Origin: Caenorhabditis remanei
Taxonomy: Eukaryota > Nematoda > Chromadorea > Rhabditida > Rhabditidae
NCBI RefSeq assembly: GCF_010183535.1
Contig: NC_071328.1
Location: 7,564,001 to 7,628,000 of the forward strand
Length of the DNA stretch: 64,000 nt
Reading direction: 5' to 3'
This document shows, in pieces, positions 37,043-48,900 of this stretch. The notes under the pieces are model-generated. The model made no database searches, was not told the origin of the DNA, and worked only from the letters and a program-made list of their open reading frames with translations. Every line of letters starts with the position of its first letter. Position 1 is the first letter of the stretch. The translations under genes were made by a program, and so were the position numbers.

Positions 37043-38457
37043 TCAAGATCTTGTCCAGATTCTGAAAATTGATGAAAATCCCACTAACTTCGCTCCGAAC
37101 GCAATCAAACTGGGATGGGCCATATTCTGGATTATCCATTGGGCACACTGGAAGAAAAATATAATTATCTATAACTTATTCCTAGTTTTAATCTACTCAC
37201 AGATGCCAGAAGATTTCTCGAATTCTCGAACACCAAATAGACATTTGGAGAGAGACTGAGTGTTAACCAAAGCTGACTGTAAAGGTTGCAGATCATGAAA
37301 ATGAATGAAAGAGACATTAGGACCTGAAATAGTGACAAATCTTAGACTAAGTATTGTCTAAAGCTTACATAATCAATAGATTCCCAACTTGCTGTAACTT
37401 CCACACTACTCATTGAATAAGATAATAGTGCTGGAAGGAACAGAAGAATTGTGACGAGACGAGTGTAATCCAACATGAACGCATTGATGTGACCTGAAAT
37501 TTAATGAAAATAAGTAGCCGGAATCTGCTTATGGGATTCTAAATCAATGTTCGAATTATCTTCGATCAGTAAACAAAAGCAGATTCCAGTACCTTTTCCC
37601 ATGAAATCCATGGAATTCTTCAATAAAATGAAGGATAATGCTCTTGAGAATGGAAGAATGAATGCAGAAATTAGTGATACTCCTGTGTATTCAATTTGAC
37701 CTGGTTCCAACCAAGATATCGATACGGCGATGGCAAGAGGAGCCTGAAGGAAAGGGATTGTATGTCTGAATGGCCAACAGATACTCACAACTAGCCAACA
37801 GTCAGTTTTCGTCAGTCCCTTCCCATTTTGACGGGACGAAAAGTAGAAGAGAACACAACCAGCGAAGAGGAAATCGAAGATTCTGAAATTACTTTGATTT
37901 TCAATGCGGAATGGAACTTATGGTTACTGTACCTGACGAGATAAAGTTCACCAGTTCGGTTATGAGAATTGGCCAAGGAACCAATCAGAACTTCCAGAAG
38001 TTTGGCCCCTGCAGCTGGGAGAATAACCTGAACTTGAAGAAATACAAATAAGGATATCAAGGAGTGAGGATTATACAATTCCGGATTTAGGTGAAAATCA
38101 TTCGGAAAAGTTAGTTCTGGAACTCTAGTCATCCATATCAAATTTCACGAATTCACAAATTCACTAACCACAAACTACCTACCTTTTTCGGAATATGAGC
38201 CTGTGGAATATAGTTGGCAAAATGAATCAGTTTCAGAAAAAGGAATGTGAAAAAGAACTGAGCAAAACTAGTTGCAATCAATTTGATATCGAGAACGAAG
38301 AAAAGAACATTATGAGCAGCCGATAGAACGAAAGCAGATGCAAGTTCGAGAACGAAGAAGTACGTGGCTTCAGACTGAAATTATTATGATTACTTCTGAA
38401 TTGTGACCTTTCGAGAACAGAAACCTTGAGTATACCTCCTTTACTTGTTGATGGCAT
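37043..38457 (-). CDS. Polytopic membrane protein of unknown function
   Basis: Eight exons on the minus strand (38457-38425, 38374-38183, 38027-37933, 37882-37789, 37743-37593, 37493-37369, 37323-37201, 37147-37043) give 305 residues. The protein starts MPSTSKGGILKSEATYFFVL and has seven to ten hydrophobic segments spread over its whole length, with short loops and a basic end (FRIWTRS). Segments include LASAFVLSAAHNVLFFVL and LVTILLFLPALLSY. There is no signal peptide separate from the first segment. Length and segment number would suit a small transporter of the drug/metabolite or nucleotide-sugar type, but I see no diagnostic motif and do not assign it. The gene is divergent from the ANP32 gene, 1.25 kb away. 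Confidence 0.7.
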
Positions 38458-39708
38458 TTTGATATTTTAGAGACAAAAGCATGAAAATCAATAGTAAGAA
38501 GAAATAGAATTAGGAAATCCTTTCTGAATCGAAGAAGGAAACGACTGAATTTGGGACGATCTTGATTGCCGTTTCTGTTGGATTCTCGGAGATTTGTATC
38601 TTGTTTCTACTTCGGTGTTTCAAATGTAGTTGAGATGATTTTTAAAAACAATTCAAATCTTTAAATTCATTTGAAGATCCGTATTTTGAAACTATACTTA
38701 TAATATACTCCTCTACTGTCAGGTACACTATTAAACATCAAAAGTAACCGTTAGAGTCTGTCTGGAAATAAAAATAGCACACCTAATGACCGTAGGAGTG
38801 AGTTTGTTTTTTGTGTAGTTGTTTAATTCAAGAACTTTATCTTGGATCTAACCTGAAACTTAGCAAGATGCAAATCTCAAGTTTGTTTTTTCTGGACCCC
38901 ATTTATTTGTTATACATCATACTTCATGATCTTGAAGAAATAAAACGATTATTTTACTCATTCTATTCATTCTATCAGGGTTAATTTTTAATTATTTCAT
39001 TTTTCGAAAAATGAAACTGATGATCCCTATTTTAAATTTACGCGATACCTTTCTATGTATTCGCCTGTAAACAACTATTTTGACCATTGGATCGCATTTC
39101 CCAAAAAACTGAAATTCAAAATTCTTTCCCAATGGTCTTTGTTTTTTTTCTAAATTCTGCTAGATTTACTTCTTGTAAACCTCAATTCCATTGACTTTCC
39201 TATCGTAGACCCAAACAATTAACTTTTCCAATAAACACGCAAACGTGCTCCACTGCGAAAACGTTTGATTCTCAGCGCGCGCAACCAAATTTGTTTTTTC
39301 GCGCGCGCGCGTTCACTCTCTTCTCCTTATTTTAGGCCATTGCGTTGATGGTTGGCAGTCATTTGAATCATTTACCTCTAATTCCCCGTTCGTTTTGCGC
39401 TCAGTTTTGTGTTCCTCCTAGAAAACCTCATTTCCTATCGATTTTTTCCCATCAACTTCGGGAAAATCGGTAAAAAGTGTGCGAATCCTCTATTGATTCT
39501 CATAGCCTTTCTACTTGCTGCTCGGCTACGTACTCCTTATCGTCCTTTCTCAACCTTCTGTTTATATTATCATAAATATAATAATGAAGAAAATCCGTGC
39601 GTCTCTCCCTTGTGCTTTTCTTTTTTCTCTGCGTCTCTCACCTATTCTCATTGTATCGTTTTTGCTTAAGCCACTTTCTTTTCAGACCCCTTTCTTCAAC
39701 TAACAACA
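38458..39708. other. Divergent promoter region with alternating CG tracts
   Basis: No gene seen. Two alternating GC runs lie at 39275-39282 and 39300-39311, about 400 bp upstream of the ANP32 start. A TTTTCAG ends about 24 bp before that start, fitting spliced-leader addition. Confidence 0.55.
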
Positions 39709-40457
39709 ATGCCGTCGATGGTAGAGAAATACTCTGTCGAGCTCAGAGAGCGCGACCCAGAAACCGTTGATACGCTCTTCCTGGACAACTCGGACGACGG
39801 AAAGATCGGAGGAATCAACGACAAACTCACAAATCTGACGGTGGGTATAATTTTTGTTTTATTGATCTTAAAATCAATATTTTTTAGATGCTCAGCATGG
39901 TCAAGTGTGGTCTGACCACTCTTACTGGCTTCCCAAACTTGCCAGCTTTAACTTATTTGGATATTAGTGACAACCAATTGGGAGACGAAGCAAACTTTGA
40001 CATTCTCGTCAGAAATGCTCCAGAGCTCGAGAGAATCACTCTTGCTGGGAACAAGCTTTCCTTGGACAATATGCGCTCTCTCAAGATGCTGCCGAAGCTT
40101 TCTGAGCTGGACCTCACCAACAATGCTGCACTCGGACTTCTTGAGGAGTACCGCGCAAAAGTGTTCGAGATGATTCCATCGTTGAAAATTCTCGATGGAT
40201 GTGATATCGACGGAGATGAAGTTGAGGAGGAGTTCCATGGAGAGGGAGGTGAAGACAGTGGAGAGGAGAGCGCTGAGGAAGACGGGCCAGGGCTCAGTTA
40301 TCTTGACAAGAGCCAGTTCTCTGACGACGAGACTGACGATTACGTCCCAGAAGAGAACGGAGCCGAGGCTCGTGGAACCAAGAGAGCTGCTTCTGGAGAC
40401 GACGACGAGGACAACGAGGAGCCAGATGTCAAGAAGGCTGCTGCCGATGAGGAATAA
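39709..40457 (+). CDS. Acidic leucine-rich nuclear phosphoprotein (ANP32 family)
   Basis: Two exons (39709-39840, 39888-40457) give 233 residues. The N-terminal 150 residues form the short LRR domain of ANP32 proteins, with repeats such as LPALTYLDISDNQL and LPKLSELDLTNNA and the LRR cap region MIPSLKILDGCDIDGDEV. The C-terminal third is a low-complexity acidic tail broken by a basic GTKRAA and ending DVKKAAADEE, where nuclear import signals of this family lie. ANP32 proteins act as histone chaperones and inhibitors of acetyltransferases or PP2A. Length and order match the family. The intron is 47 bp. Confidence 0.92.
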
Positions 40458-41004
40458 CTATTGCACCGCACCCAAATCAATACTGTTACACTACAATCTC
40501 CAACTCCTAAACTTTATATTGTCTAATTTTCGAATGTTTTGTAAACTTCCTACCCTTCCTCACTACCTTTTTACGATGTTCCCTATCCATCGCTTTTCTC
40601 TTTTCGGCTGCGCTGTACACTAAACCGACTCAAATGATCTGAAAATCTGACCTAACCGAGTGGCGAGGTTCCGCTTCGAATTTCAAAAATAAATGATTGT
40701 ATTATAAAATGACGTTTTCTAATCTTCCAGACAGTTTCGTGATCGAGTCAAAAATCAATGCAATTTACTTTTGTTTTAAAAGATACAGGAGTAATATCGC
40801 TAGTGATTTGAAAATGCTGCTGCTGACTAGCGCGCTAGAGTCCAAAATTTGAGTTACCGCCCGCAACGAGAGTACGAAATAACGGGTGCTCGCTGTTTAC
40901 CATCCGAAAACTGTAACTGACCTATTTTACTTGTTACCCACCGGTAATTCTCTCATGTCTATATAACAACTGTTTGAATAATCGATATCTTCATTAATTC
41001 AGAA
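40458..41004. other. Intergenic region between ANP32 and GLD-2-related genes
   Basis: No gene seen. AATAAA at 40688-40693 could end the ANP32 transcript. An acceptor-like ATTCAG lies two bases before the next start codon, which suggests trans-splicing. Confidence 0.5.
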
Positions 41005-44000
41005 ATGACTCGGAAAAGAAAGATCGCGCGAAGATTGACCGCTCCAGATCGTACACCTCTTCAAACTCTTCGATTCATTGGGGAACGTCTTAATCATCCC
41101 CTAATAATCAATGATTTGGAACCAAGTAAGTCGGATGCCTTGCCAATAAAAGCTAATACAGCTCAAGAACAATTATTGAAAAAAATTATTATTTGTCTCA
41201 GGGAATCAGCTTTCAGAAGTTTTTATTCTAATTATTGATTAAAAAATGTTTTCCTTTGCTGTTTTCGAACTACGAATAAAAATGTTAAATTTGTGTCCCA
41301 AAAAGTCCGATAACGGTTTCATTTTTCTAGAAACATATCGAGGCCAAGAGGTTTCGCCATCACCAGACGTCAAACGCATCATGTGTTTCGCTGGAATTCC
41401 ATCGTGTGTATTATCCTCAAAAGGCACCGGAGCACGCGAAAATCTGGCTGACGAATCAGCGGCACATGCAATGCTTGATTTCTTTCGTTTAGCAGTTTCA
41501 CCTGAGTTCGTCAATAAGTTATGTGCTTGTAAAGACGATGATGCTGTTCTCGAACTTCTTCCTCAAGTTACACCAGTATTTGAACAATTTGATAAAGCCA
41601 TTTCCGTTGACTTTTTATCGATTAACAGAGTGAGTTTTGTTCAGTAATTGTCCGTTTCCGGCAATACATGTCTTCAAAAACTAAATAGTATTTTTGTATT
41701 TTTCAGTGCACTCAGTTGGAAATGTCACCATCATCTTTACTTCGAGGAAGAGAAATCAAAAAACGGGTTCTAGTAAATACGAAAAATCCAAGTGTCGGAT
41801 ATGAATTAGAGGCTTCAACGACTCCGAAACCTAACCGAAAAAAGGATAAATTGAGTCCAAACGAAACAACTCAAGACGAATCTAATAATGGAACTTCTAA
41901 TGAATTAATAACTATTAGTAGTGGCGATTCAAGATCATCTAGTTGTAGTGCTGATATAATAATTGTCAGTGAAAATATTAAAGTACGTAAAATGGAACCA
42001 ATGAGTCCAATAAAAAGCCCATCTCCACAAGTTGAAAGTATGAGAAAAGTTGATGATGCTCAGAAAAGTTGTATGGCTGGAGAATTTGTGAGACAATCAC
42101 GGTAAGTGCAACATTTACAAATACTTTCATGTAGAAATCTGTTTTAGAGATAGAAGAGAAGAAGGCATTGACTCATCAACCTATTTCGGACAAATTAACA
42201 CATCAAATCAAGGTCCAGCTGACGTATTTTGTTGTCTTCCGGATCCAAACCCAGTTCGATACAATGAAGATCCATATTCAGATGATTCAGAAGACGAAGG
42301 TGAAAAAGCAGTTCCGAGTAAACGTGCCAGGACAGATGTCGATGAAACCGATAATGAAGTGATTATTCTCAATACTTCGTCCGCTTCTCTAAATCCTTTA
42401 GGTGAAGCGAGTACTTCTGGAGAATCTGTTTTGTCTAAGAAAAATCCAGAAAGTCGTGTAAAAGGTGAGTGAATTTGAAACTAAATCATATCCTTAAAAT
42501 TAGAAGAAATTCCAGATTCTGATGAAGAAATCGGTGATATGGTTGATGAATGGGACGAGAATGACGACATAGAGATTCTGGAACAGGACTCAGGAGATCA
42601 AGAAGTCACAACGACTACGTCTCCTACTACAGCTCAGAATGGCCGACTTTTCGACGGCCATCCAAATCATCAGAGTTTCATGAAAGCCCACGGACTTTCA
42701 GTTCATTATCAAGCGAAGACAATTGGCGTTGTTGTGAACAAAAAGTTGTCTGACTCTGTTGAAAGATTTGTTGAATCTGTTTGCGAGAGGTCGTTGGATT
42801 CAGTGAAGAAATTGTCGAGTTTGGCATGGGATCATTATAGGCATAACACTCAATCCGATGCAACGTACAATAAGAAGATGAATGCAAGACAAACACTTTT
42901 AAATGTGAGAAATCGTAGATCTGAAATGCATTACTAGATATGAAACATGTGTAAATGAGTTAATCTAGCAGCAGACACTGAAAAAGTGTTCCTAAAATCC
43001 AGAGCAAACTTGAAAAATTCAACAACATGGTTTATGTTTCGGTAAACATCCATTCAATGTAAAGCATGTTTTTTCCAAGTCAAACTTTCTTTACAGGAGA
43101 TTCAACAATTGTTCCCGGACAAATTCATCAATCTTCAAGTAACTGGGTCAACTATAAACGGTTGTGGTGCATTCAATTCTGACGTGGACATGTGTCTCTG
43201 CTATCCGACAAGCAGCTATCGCGGATACGTTTTTGATGATTTTGGAAATGATCGATCAAATTCTACAAAAGTTTTACGCAAACTTGACAGAGCAATCAAA
43301 AGAACCAAGTACGGTCAACCACTGAAGAATCTTATCTATCGTTGCGAGATGATTCCGGCAAAAGTGCCAATCATAAAATTGAAACTCAACGGAATCTTCA
43401 AAGAACTTGAAGTTGATATCAACGTTAATAACATCGCTGGAATATACAATTCACATTTGACCCATTACTATTCATTAGTGGACGCTCGCTTCCCAGTACT
43501 TGCTCTTCTTGTCAAACATTGGGCTGGTGCAAATTATATAAACAATGCTCAAGCTGGATATCTGAACAGCTACACTGTAATTCTTCTCGTCGTCCATTTT
43601 CTGCAATGCGGTGTTTCTCCTGCGGTACTTCCAAATCTGCAATACGTGTTCCCTGACAAGTTCGACAAGAAACTGCCACTTGACGAACTACTTTTGTATG
43701 GTGATATATCTGATAAGCTGCCAGGTGAGTTATTGCGGACTAAGAAGGATTTCCGAGAATTTCGAGTGAAGTATCGTTTTTCTTATTAAAATAGCACATT
43801 AGGTTCGGTCCATTTAGTCTAATTACCATCCTTTTTCTAACCGTTAAACTCAATTTTCGATAAGATCAATGTTTGCAAATTCCAAGTAAACCATTTTCAG
43901 TCAGTGTCCCAAATACGTGGTCCCTCGGCGAACTCTTCATTGGTTTCTTCCACTACTACAGTAATTTTGACTTCGAAAAGTACGCCATTTCAATTCGTTC

Positions 44001-44261
44001 TGGTCAAGTTGTCCCACGTAGTCTTTTGCCAAGAGACACCGCGAATTATCCAATGTTCATTGAAGAACCGTTCGATGCTATTAACACTGCGAGGTAATCG
44101 ACTGAGAAGTTTCTGATTTATAACTTTTTTCTTTCAGATCTGTCCGCACATCTGAACATATGAAGCAAATAAAAAGAGAGATCCGAAAAGGATTGAGTGT
44201 TTTCAACGCCCAGAAGTTTACCATGAGAGATCTCAGAGTCGCTGTTTGGGGAGACACTTGA
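41005..44261 (+). CDS. gldr-2: GLD-2-related cytoplasmic poly(A) polymerase
   Basis: Eight exons (41005-41125, 41331-41629, 41707-42101, 42148-42464, 42504-42904, 43097-43724, 43901-44093, 44138-44261) give 825 residues. About 470 N-terminal residues are polar and acidic with Ser-rich stretches and no recognised RNA-binding domain. The nucleotidyltransferase core follows: the GSTINGCGAFNSDVDMCL motif holds Asp540 and Asp542, and Asp618 in LEVDINV completes the metal-binding triad, so the enzyme should be active. A PAP-associated domain follows (SLGELFIGFFHYY). GLD-2 enzymes extend poly(A) tails of cytoplasmic mRNAs with partner RNA-binding proteins, chiefly in the germ line. Exon 5 has two in-frame acceptors 12 bp apart (42504 or 42516). 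The symbol is given because a GLD-2-related gene lies by cyn-5 in C. elegans, as I recall it; true gld-2 is the alternative. Confidence 0.8.
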
Positions 44262-44486
44262 AACCTCTATCGCTCGTTTTACGTGAAATTGTTAATTTTT
44301 TTTTTCTGTTTTGTTTTCTAATACGTTTTCCTTCGCTAGATTTGATTTTATGAAATTTATTGTTTGGAGAGATTTTATTATTACACATAAATTAAACGTA
44401 GAATACTCAAGTCTAGAAAAAATTCCAGAGAAGAGAATCACAGATCGATATTTAACAGAAAAGCCGTGAATTAAAGAAACAAGTAT

Positions 44487-45216
44487 TTAGTTGACACCCT
44501 CGCGCTCAACAGCGTATGGAACATCAACGGCGATATGTCCAGAAGAGGCAATGATGACGTCTTGCTTTGGACGATCTCCTGGGAGCTTCTCAGTCTTCTC
44601 GATCTTGCGGACAACATCCATTCCTTCCAAAACCTTTCCGAAAACAACGTGGCGTCCATCAAGCCATGGGGTCTTGACAGTGGTGATGAAGAATTGGGAT
44701 CCATTGGTGTCAGCTCCAGCGTTGGCCATGGACAGCCATCCGGCTCCGTAGTGCTTCAGCTTGAAGTTCTCGTCAGCGAACTTTTCTCCGTAGATCGAAC
44801 GTCCTCCGGTTCCGTCTCCGCGGGTGAAATCTCCTCCTTGAATCATGAAGTCTTCGATGACACGGTGGAATTTGCTTCCTGGGTATCCTTCTCCCTGAAA
44901 TGAGTGAAGTTGAAAAAAACTGTTCTGGCCATTTCATAAAGTGGGCTTGTTTCATAGTATTTCATTTTGCGAGCTTTTGATGGTCTGTCGCAAATGTTGA
45001 TTTATTAATTACCTTTGGCTTCTTGGCAAGCTCGATGAAGTTGGTGGCGGTCTTTGGCACAGTCTTTCCGAAGATTCCGATAACGATACGTCCGATTGGC
45101 TTTCCTCCGATTTCCATGTCAAAGTAAACCTTATCGGTGACTTTTGGCCCCTTGGCATCGTCCTGAGCGAAAACTCCGACGGCAAGAACGGCCGCCAAGA
45201 TGAGAAGTGACTTCAT
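44487..45216 (-). CDS. cyn-5: Secreted/ER cyclophilin peptidyl-prolyl isomerase CYN-5
   Basis: Two exons on the minus strand (45216-45013, 44894-44487) give 203 residues. A signal peptide ([18 protein letters not shown]) precedes a complete cyclophilin domain. Active-site signatures are present: [25 protein letters not shown] and the Trp in [10 protein letters not shown] that binds cyclosporin. It resembles cyclophilin B, which speeds proline isomerisation during folding in the secretory pathway. There is no KDEL-type tail; it ends YAVEREGVN, like cyclophilin B. A TTTCAG lies two bases before the ATG, as for a spliced-leader site. It is convergent with the GLD-2-related gene, 225 bp between stops. 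Confidence 0.93.
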
Positions 45217-45998
45217 CCCTGAAAGAATAATGAATTAGCACTGATTTCTTCTTTAGATTTCAGGAAACGAAGAGATTTTGTTTAAAACGAAGAATGGGGA
45301 AAAGTTCAGAATGACAAAGGTGCAAACAAAACAGCGCTGCGGAGCTCACAGAATATTATTTTGAAAAACACGTGGAGAATCGTGGCAAGACCTTTGCGTT
45401 TCAGTCGATGCCCTGCGACTCCTGAGGTCAGTTTCAACATTTAGCTCAAAAAGACTGATTGAGAGAACGAGATCTATCTTTTACTGATAAACACAGACAA
45501 ATATGAAAAAAATCCCGTGAGCAGATAAGAATAGTTTTATGAGCATAAATACATATTTTTTCAATATCACATGACAATAAAGTAAAGCCTAGGAAATGAC
45601 AAGAAACCTGTGTATGTAATGAAAGGAACATCGAGAAATAAGGAGAAGAACAAACTAGGATGACCCGTGCTGGGGAGGTAAAGAAAAAGAGAGAGAAACA
45701 CGTCAGCACACACGACACGATGCAACGTGGACACAAAATAAGAACTGCAAAGAGAGTGAGGAGGGTGCCAGAGAAATGAGAGGGGAGGGGAGTAAAACCA
45801 ACGGTGATGACCAGTGACCAGGGGAGACGACGGGCGGCCCCAAATGCACACGGAAGATACAAATAACAATTGATCGTAGTAATAATGGGAAGAATGAGGA
45901 AGATCGATTGGCCTTGACCCGTTTGTTGAGAGAAGTATGTTTGAGAGATCTCAGGAAAATAGAGGAGAAGTTGATTGATAAAATAGTGAGAGATCAAA
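45217..45998. other. Spacer between cyn-5 and the BLTP2-type gene
   Basis: About 780 bp between two minus-strand genes with no gene seen. The gap is long for an operon. Pyrimidine-rich open frames on the minus strand here look like noncoding sequence. Confidence 0.5.
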
Positions 45999-48900
45999 TC
46001 ATTTGGGAGCTTTGAGCGATTTCTGATCGGATGTTGTCTGAAAGTTGTATTGTTAGATGAGTGATTGAAAAGAGGAACTCACGATTCCAACAGCAATTCG
46101 TTTCTTCTCATCCTCACTTACTCCTTGGGGAGTGGGATCAATCGAAAAATTGGAAATTCGATTTCTCAGAAGCTTCTGCCTCATAAATTGTTGCAACAGA
46201 ACACGTTTACATCTCTGTTTCACAGCTAAGGCGAGATCGAGCCATGTCCAGTTCTGTTCATGATATTCACAAAGCGGGAAGATAAAGTTAAATTGATTGA
46301 CATCAATCAGATTTTTGTCTTTGTTCCCCTGAAAATTGAAAATTGGCTATGAAATATCAATCACTGCTAACTTACTTTATATGATACAACAAAAGAAACT
46401 TCTGGAATTTTGATATACATGAAATGATTCACTTTGTCAGCTCGTTCCTTCATTCGATCTATATCATCTTTCTCGTAAAGGGACTTCTGGAGCATTAGTT
46501 TTTCAGATGCAGATTTGTTACTTCTCATGCTTAATGTACTTGCAATTTTTCGAGTGAATGAGAATGTCTGAAACATAGTGAACGGTAGTTGAAAATGACT
46601 GAAAATGAAAAAACTCACCGAATTATCTTCCTCACTTTCTAGACTATCATTAGTATGAATATTTCTTCCAGGGAAGAAGAATCTCATCATTTTATCAAAC
46701 AATCGATGTGTAATTTCCGCCACCATTGGAGCAATGTTCAATTCAAAATGCTCTTTAACTGAAATCCCTCCAACTGGTGGCATATCTCGAACATATAATC
46801 GAATTGCTGGTTGTCGAGAATGATGAGTTTCATCTCTATGTAATGCATGCTTATAAAGTGTATCGGGAAGAAGATTTGTGATTCGAACACTTCCAACTTC
46901 GAACAAATGATCACCACAATTACTGTCACGAACAGTTCTCGTGTAAAGGAAATTACGAATTTGAGTTTGAGCCAAAGCGATCTGTCCATCAGATTCTGTT
47001 AACTTCCAAATGCAGTCTAAAAGATTATAAATCAGGTTGGATATAAGAATGGGTCGTACTGTAGCTGTGCCAACAACTGGAACTAACCTTCAAAACAGAC
47101 TTCGAACCTTCTGACAACCTCCACACCCTTCTTTGCACTCTTCTCGTCGTATTCCTTTACTTGATTAACTTGTCGTTGCTTGTACGAACTGATATATGTG
47201 GCAAGTTTCTCAGATACAGTAAGCATTCGCTGTTTAGTTTCTTCTGCTTCTTGAACGAGTTGCTCCTCTGTGTATTCGATGATCTGATCCGATGCAGAAC
47301 TGTTATCTGCCTGATTTCCTTGATTATTCAAATAGAATAATTGCCTTTCCAAATATCTTCCAAGGGATACAATCTCTCTCAACTCCGACTGATATCTCAT
47401 AATCTTTGCTCTCATTTCAGCCATTCCCATCAATTGACACTCAAATCTCAATCTTCGTCGTTTTTCACCCATTTCTTTTTTATTCGGATCAACAAAAAGT
47501 GCCAAATTGTTCACAATATCTACGACCATCTCGTATTGTTCTGAATTCGAAGTAGCTTCTAACATATTGTGCTTGAGAGTCAAAACATCTATTCCAACTG
47601 CATCGGCGTCCAATGTTTGATGTTTTGGATCAACTTGTGGTGGTACTGAAATGTCTTCAGATGAATCCGTTTTCAGTTCATCCGAGAAATAACAGAAGTA
47701 GATTTGACAGCTACATCTCGATACAATTCTTTGCAGCTGAATATTTTCTTCTGAATTCTTCTCAGGAACTTCTGACTGCACCACTCCTCCAACTGCCTCA
47801 CCAGCAGCTGTGAACTTCTGAACGAAATCATCTGCGAATCCAGAAGCGTCTTGAGTTTTATCATCAATCACTTCTCTGGGAAGCCAACGGAATTTTTCTT
47901 TATTTGTTCCAGAAGCTGACAGAGATATCGGAGCGAAGTATTGCATGCCGGAGAGCTTGGCACTCCACGATTTCTTACTCAGAAGGAGACTTCGCTTCCA
48001 GACGTTTCGGTGGAACTGAAGTAATGAAATAAGACTGATAAATAGTTTGCAGTAACTTACGTTTTGAAGAAGCTGTGATTTTGCCGCACAGACTAACAAA
48101 AATCCATCTCGTTCACATCCTTTCAGAACCAGTTGACTGTTAAAGAGATCGACTGAAAAATTGAATAATTATCTGGCTAATCAAACCATGTCTTACTCTG
48201 CCAATTAATTAACTTTACATCATCCATCGTTGATTGGTGTACTCCAATTAATGAATCAATCGGTACATCTGATGCTTGTTCACAATGTGCCACTAGTTTC
48301 GTTCCAACTTCATCAATTAATTGAGTCAACATCCACGGATTCGCCTCTGTAACACTATATCCTCTCCTGTGAGTTTTCTGATGTTCCTCTTTTTTCGGTG
48401 TTGGATCTTTTGGCTTCGTGTCAACTAGCTCTTCTAAGTGCACATTCAGCGTCTTCACAGCGTCATTACTCAGAATTCTTCGAAGCATATGAGCTCTATG
48501 AACTCCATCTGCAATCGTCAAACAAGCATCTCGGTTCTCTGCCGTCCATGCCATTTTCAGGTCAAATGCAGTCACTTTATGTAACGGAACATCTTTTCCT
48601 GGGAACGTTTCTCGAGCGTATTGAACTCGTCCGAATCCTAATAAAAATGTGTCTTCCGAGGGTGATCCATCACTGGGTGGACGAGATTCTCCTCCATAAA
48701 CGTGGATTTGTGTGGCCCACCAAGTACAAGTCATGTGATGAGTACTCCAGGAGTACACTTTTCGGCGTTGTACATTCATTTCCTGCAAGAAAAATGTTGG
48801 AGCTACAGAAGAAATATTTTTATAAATACTTACTCTATTAACCGATGAGTGCTGAACAGTTTGTCTGAATGAAGCAGTTAATTGGAGTCCATCAGAGAAC

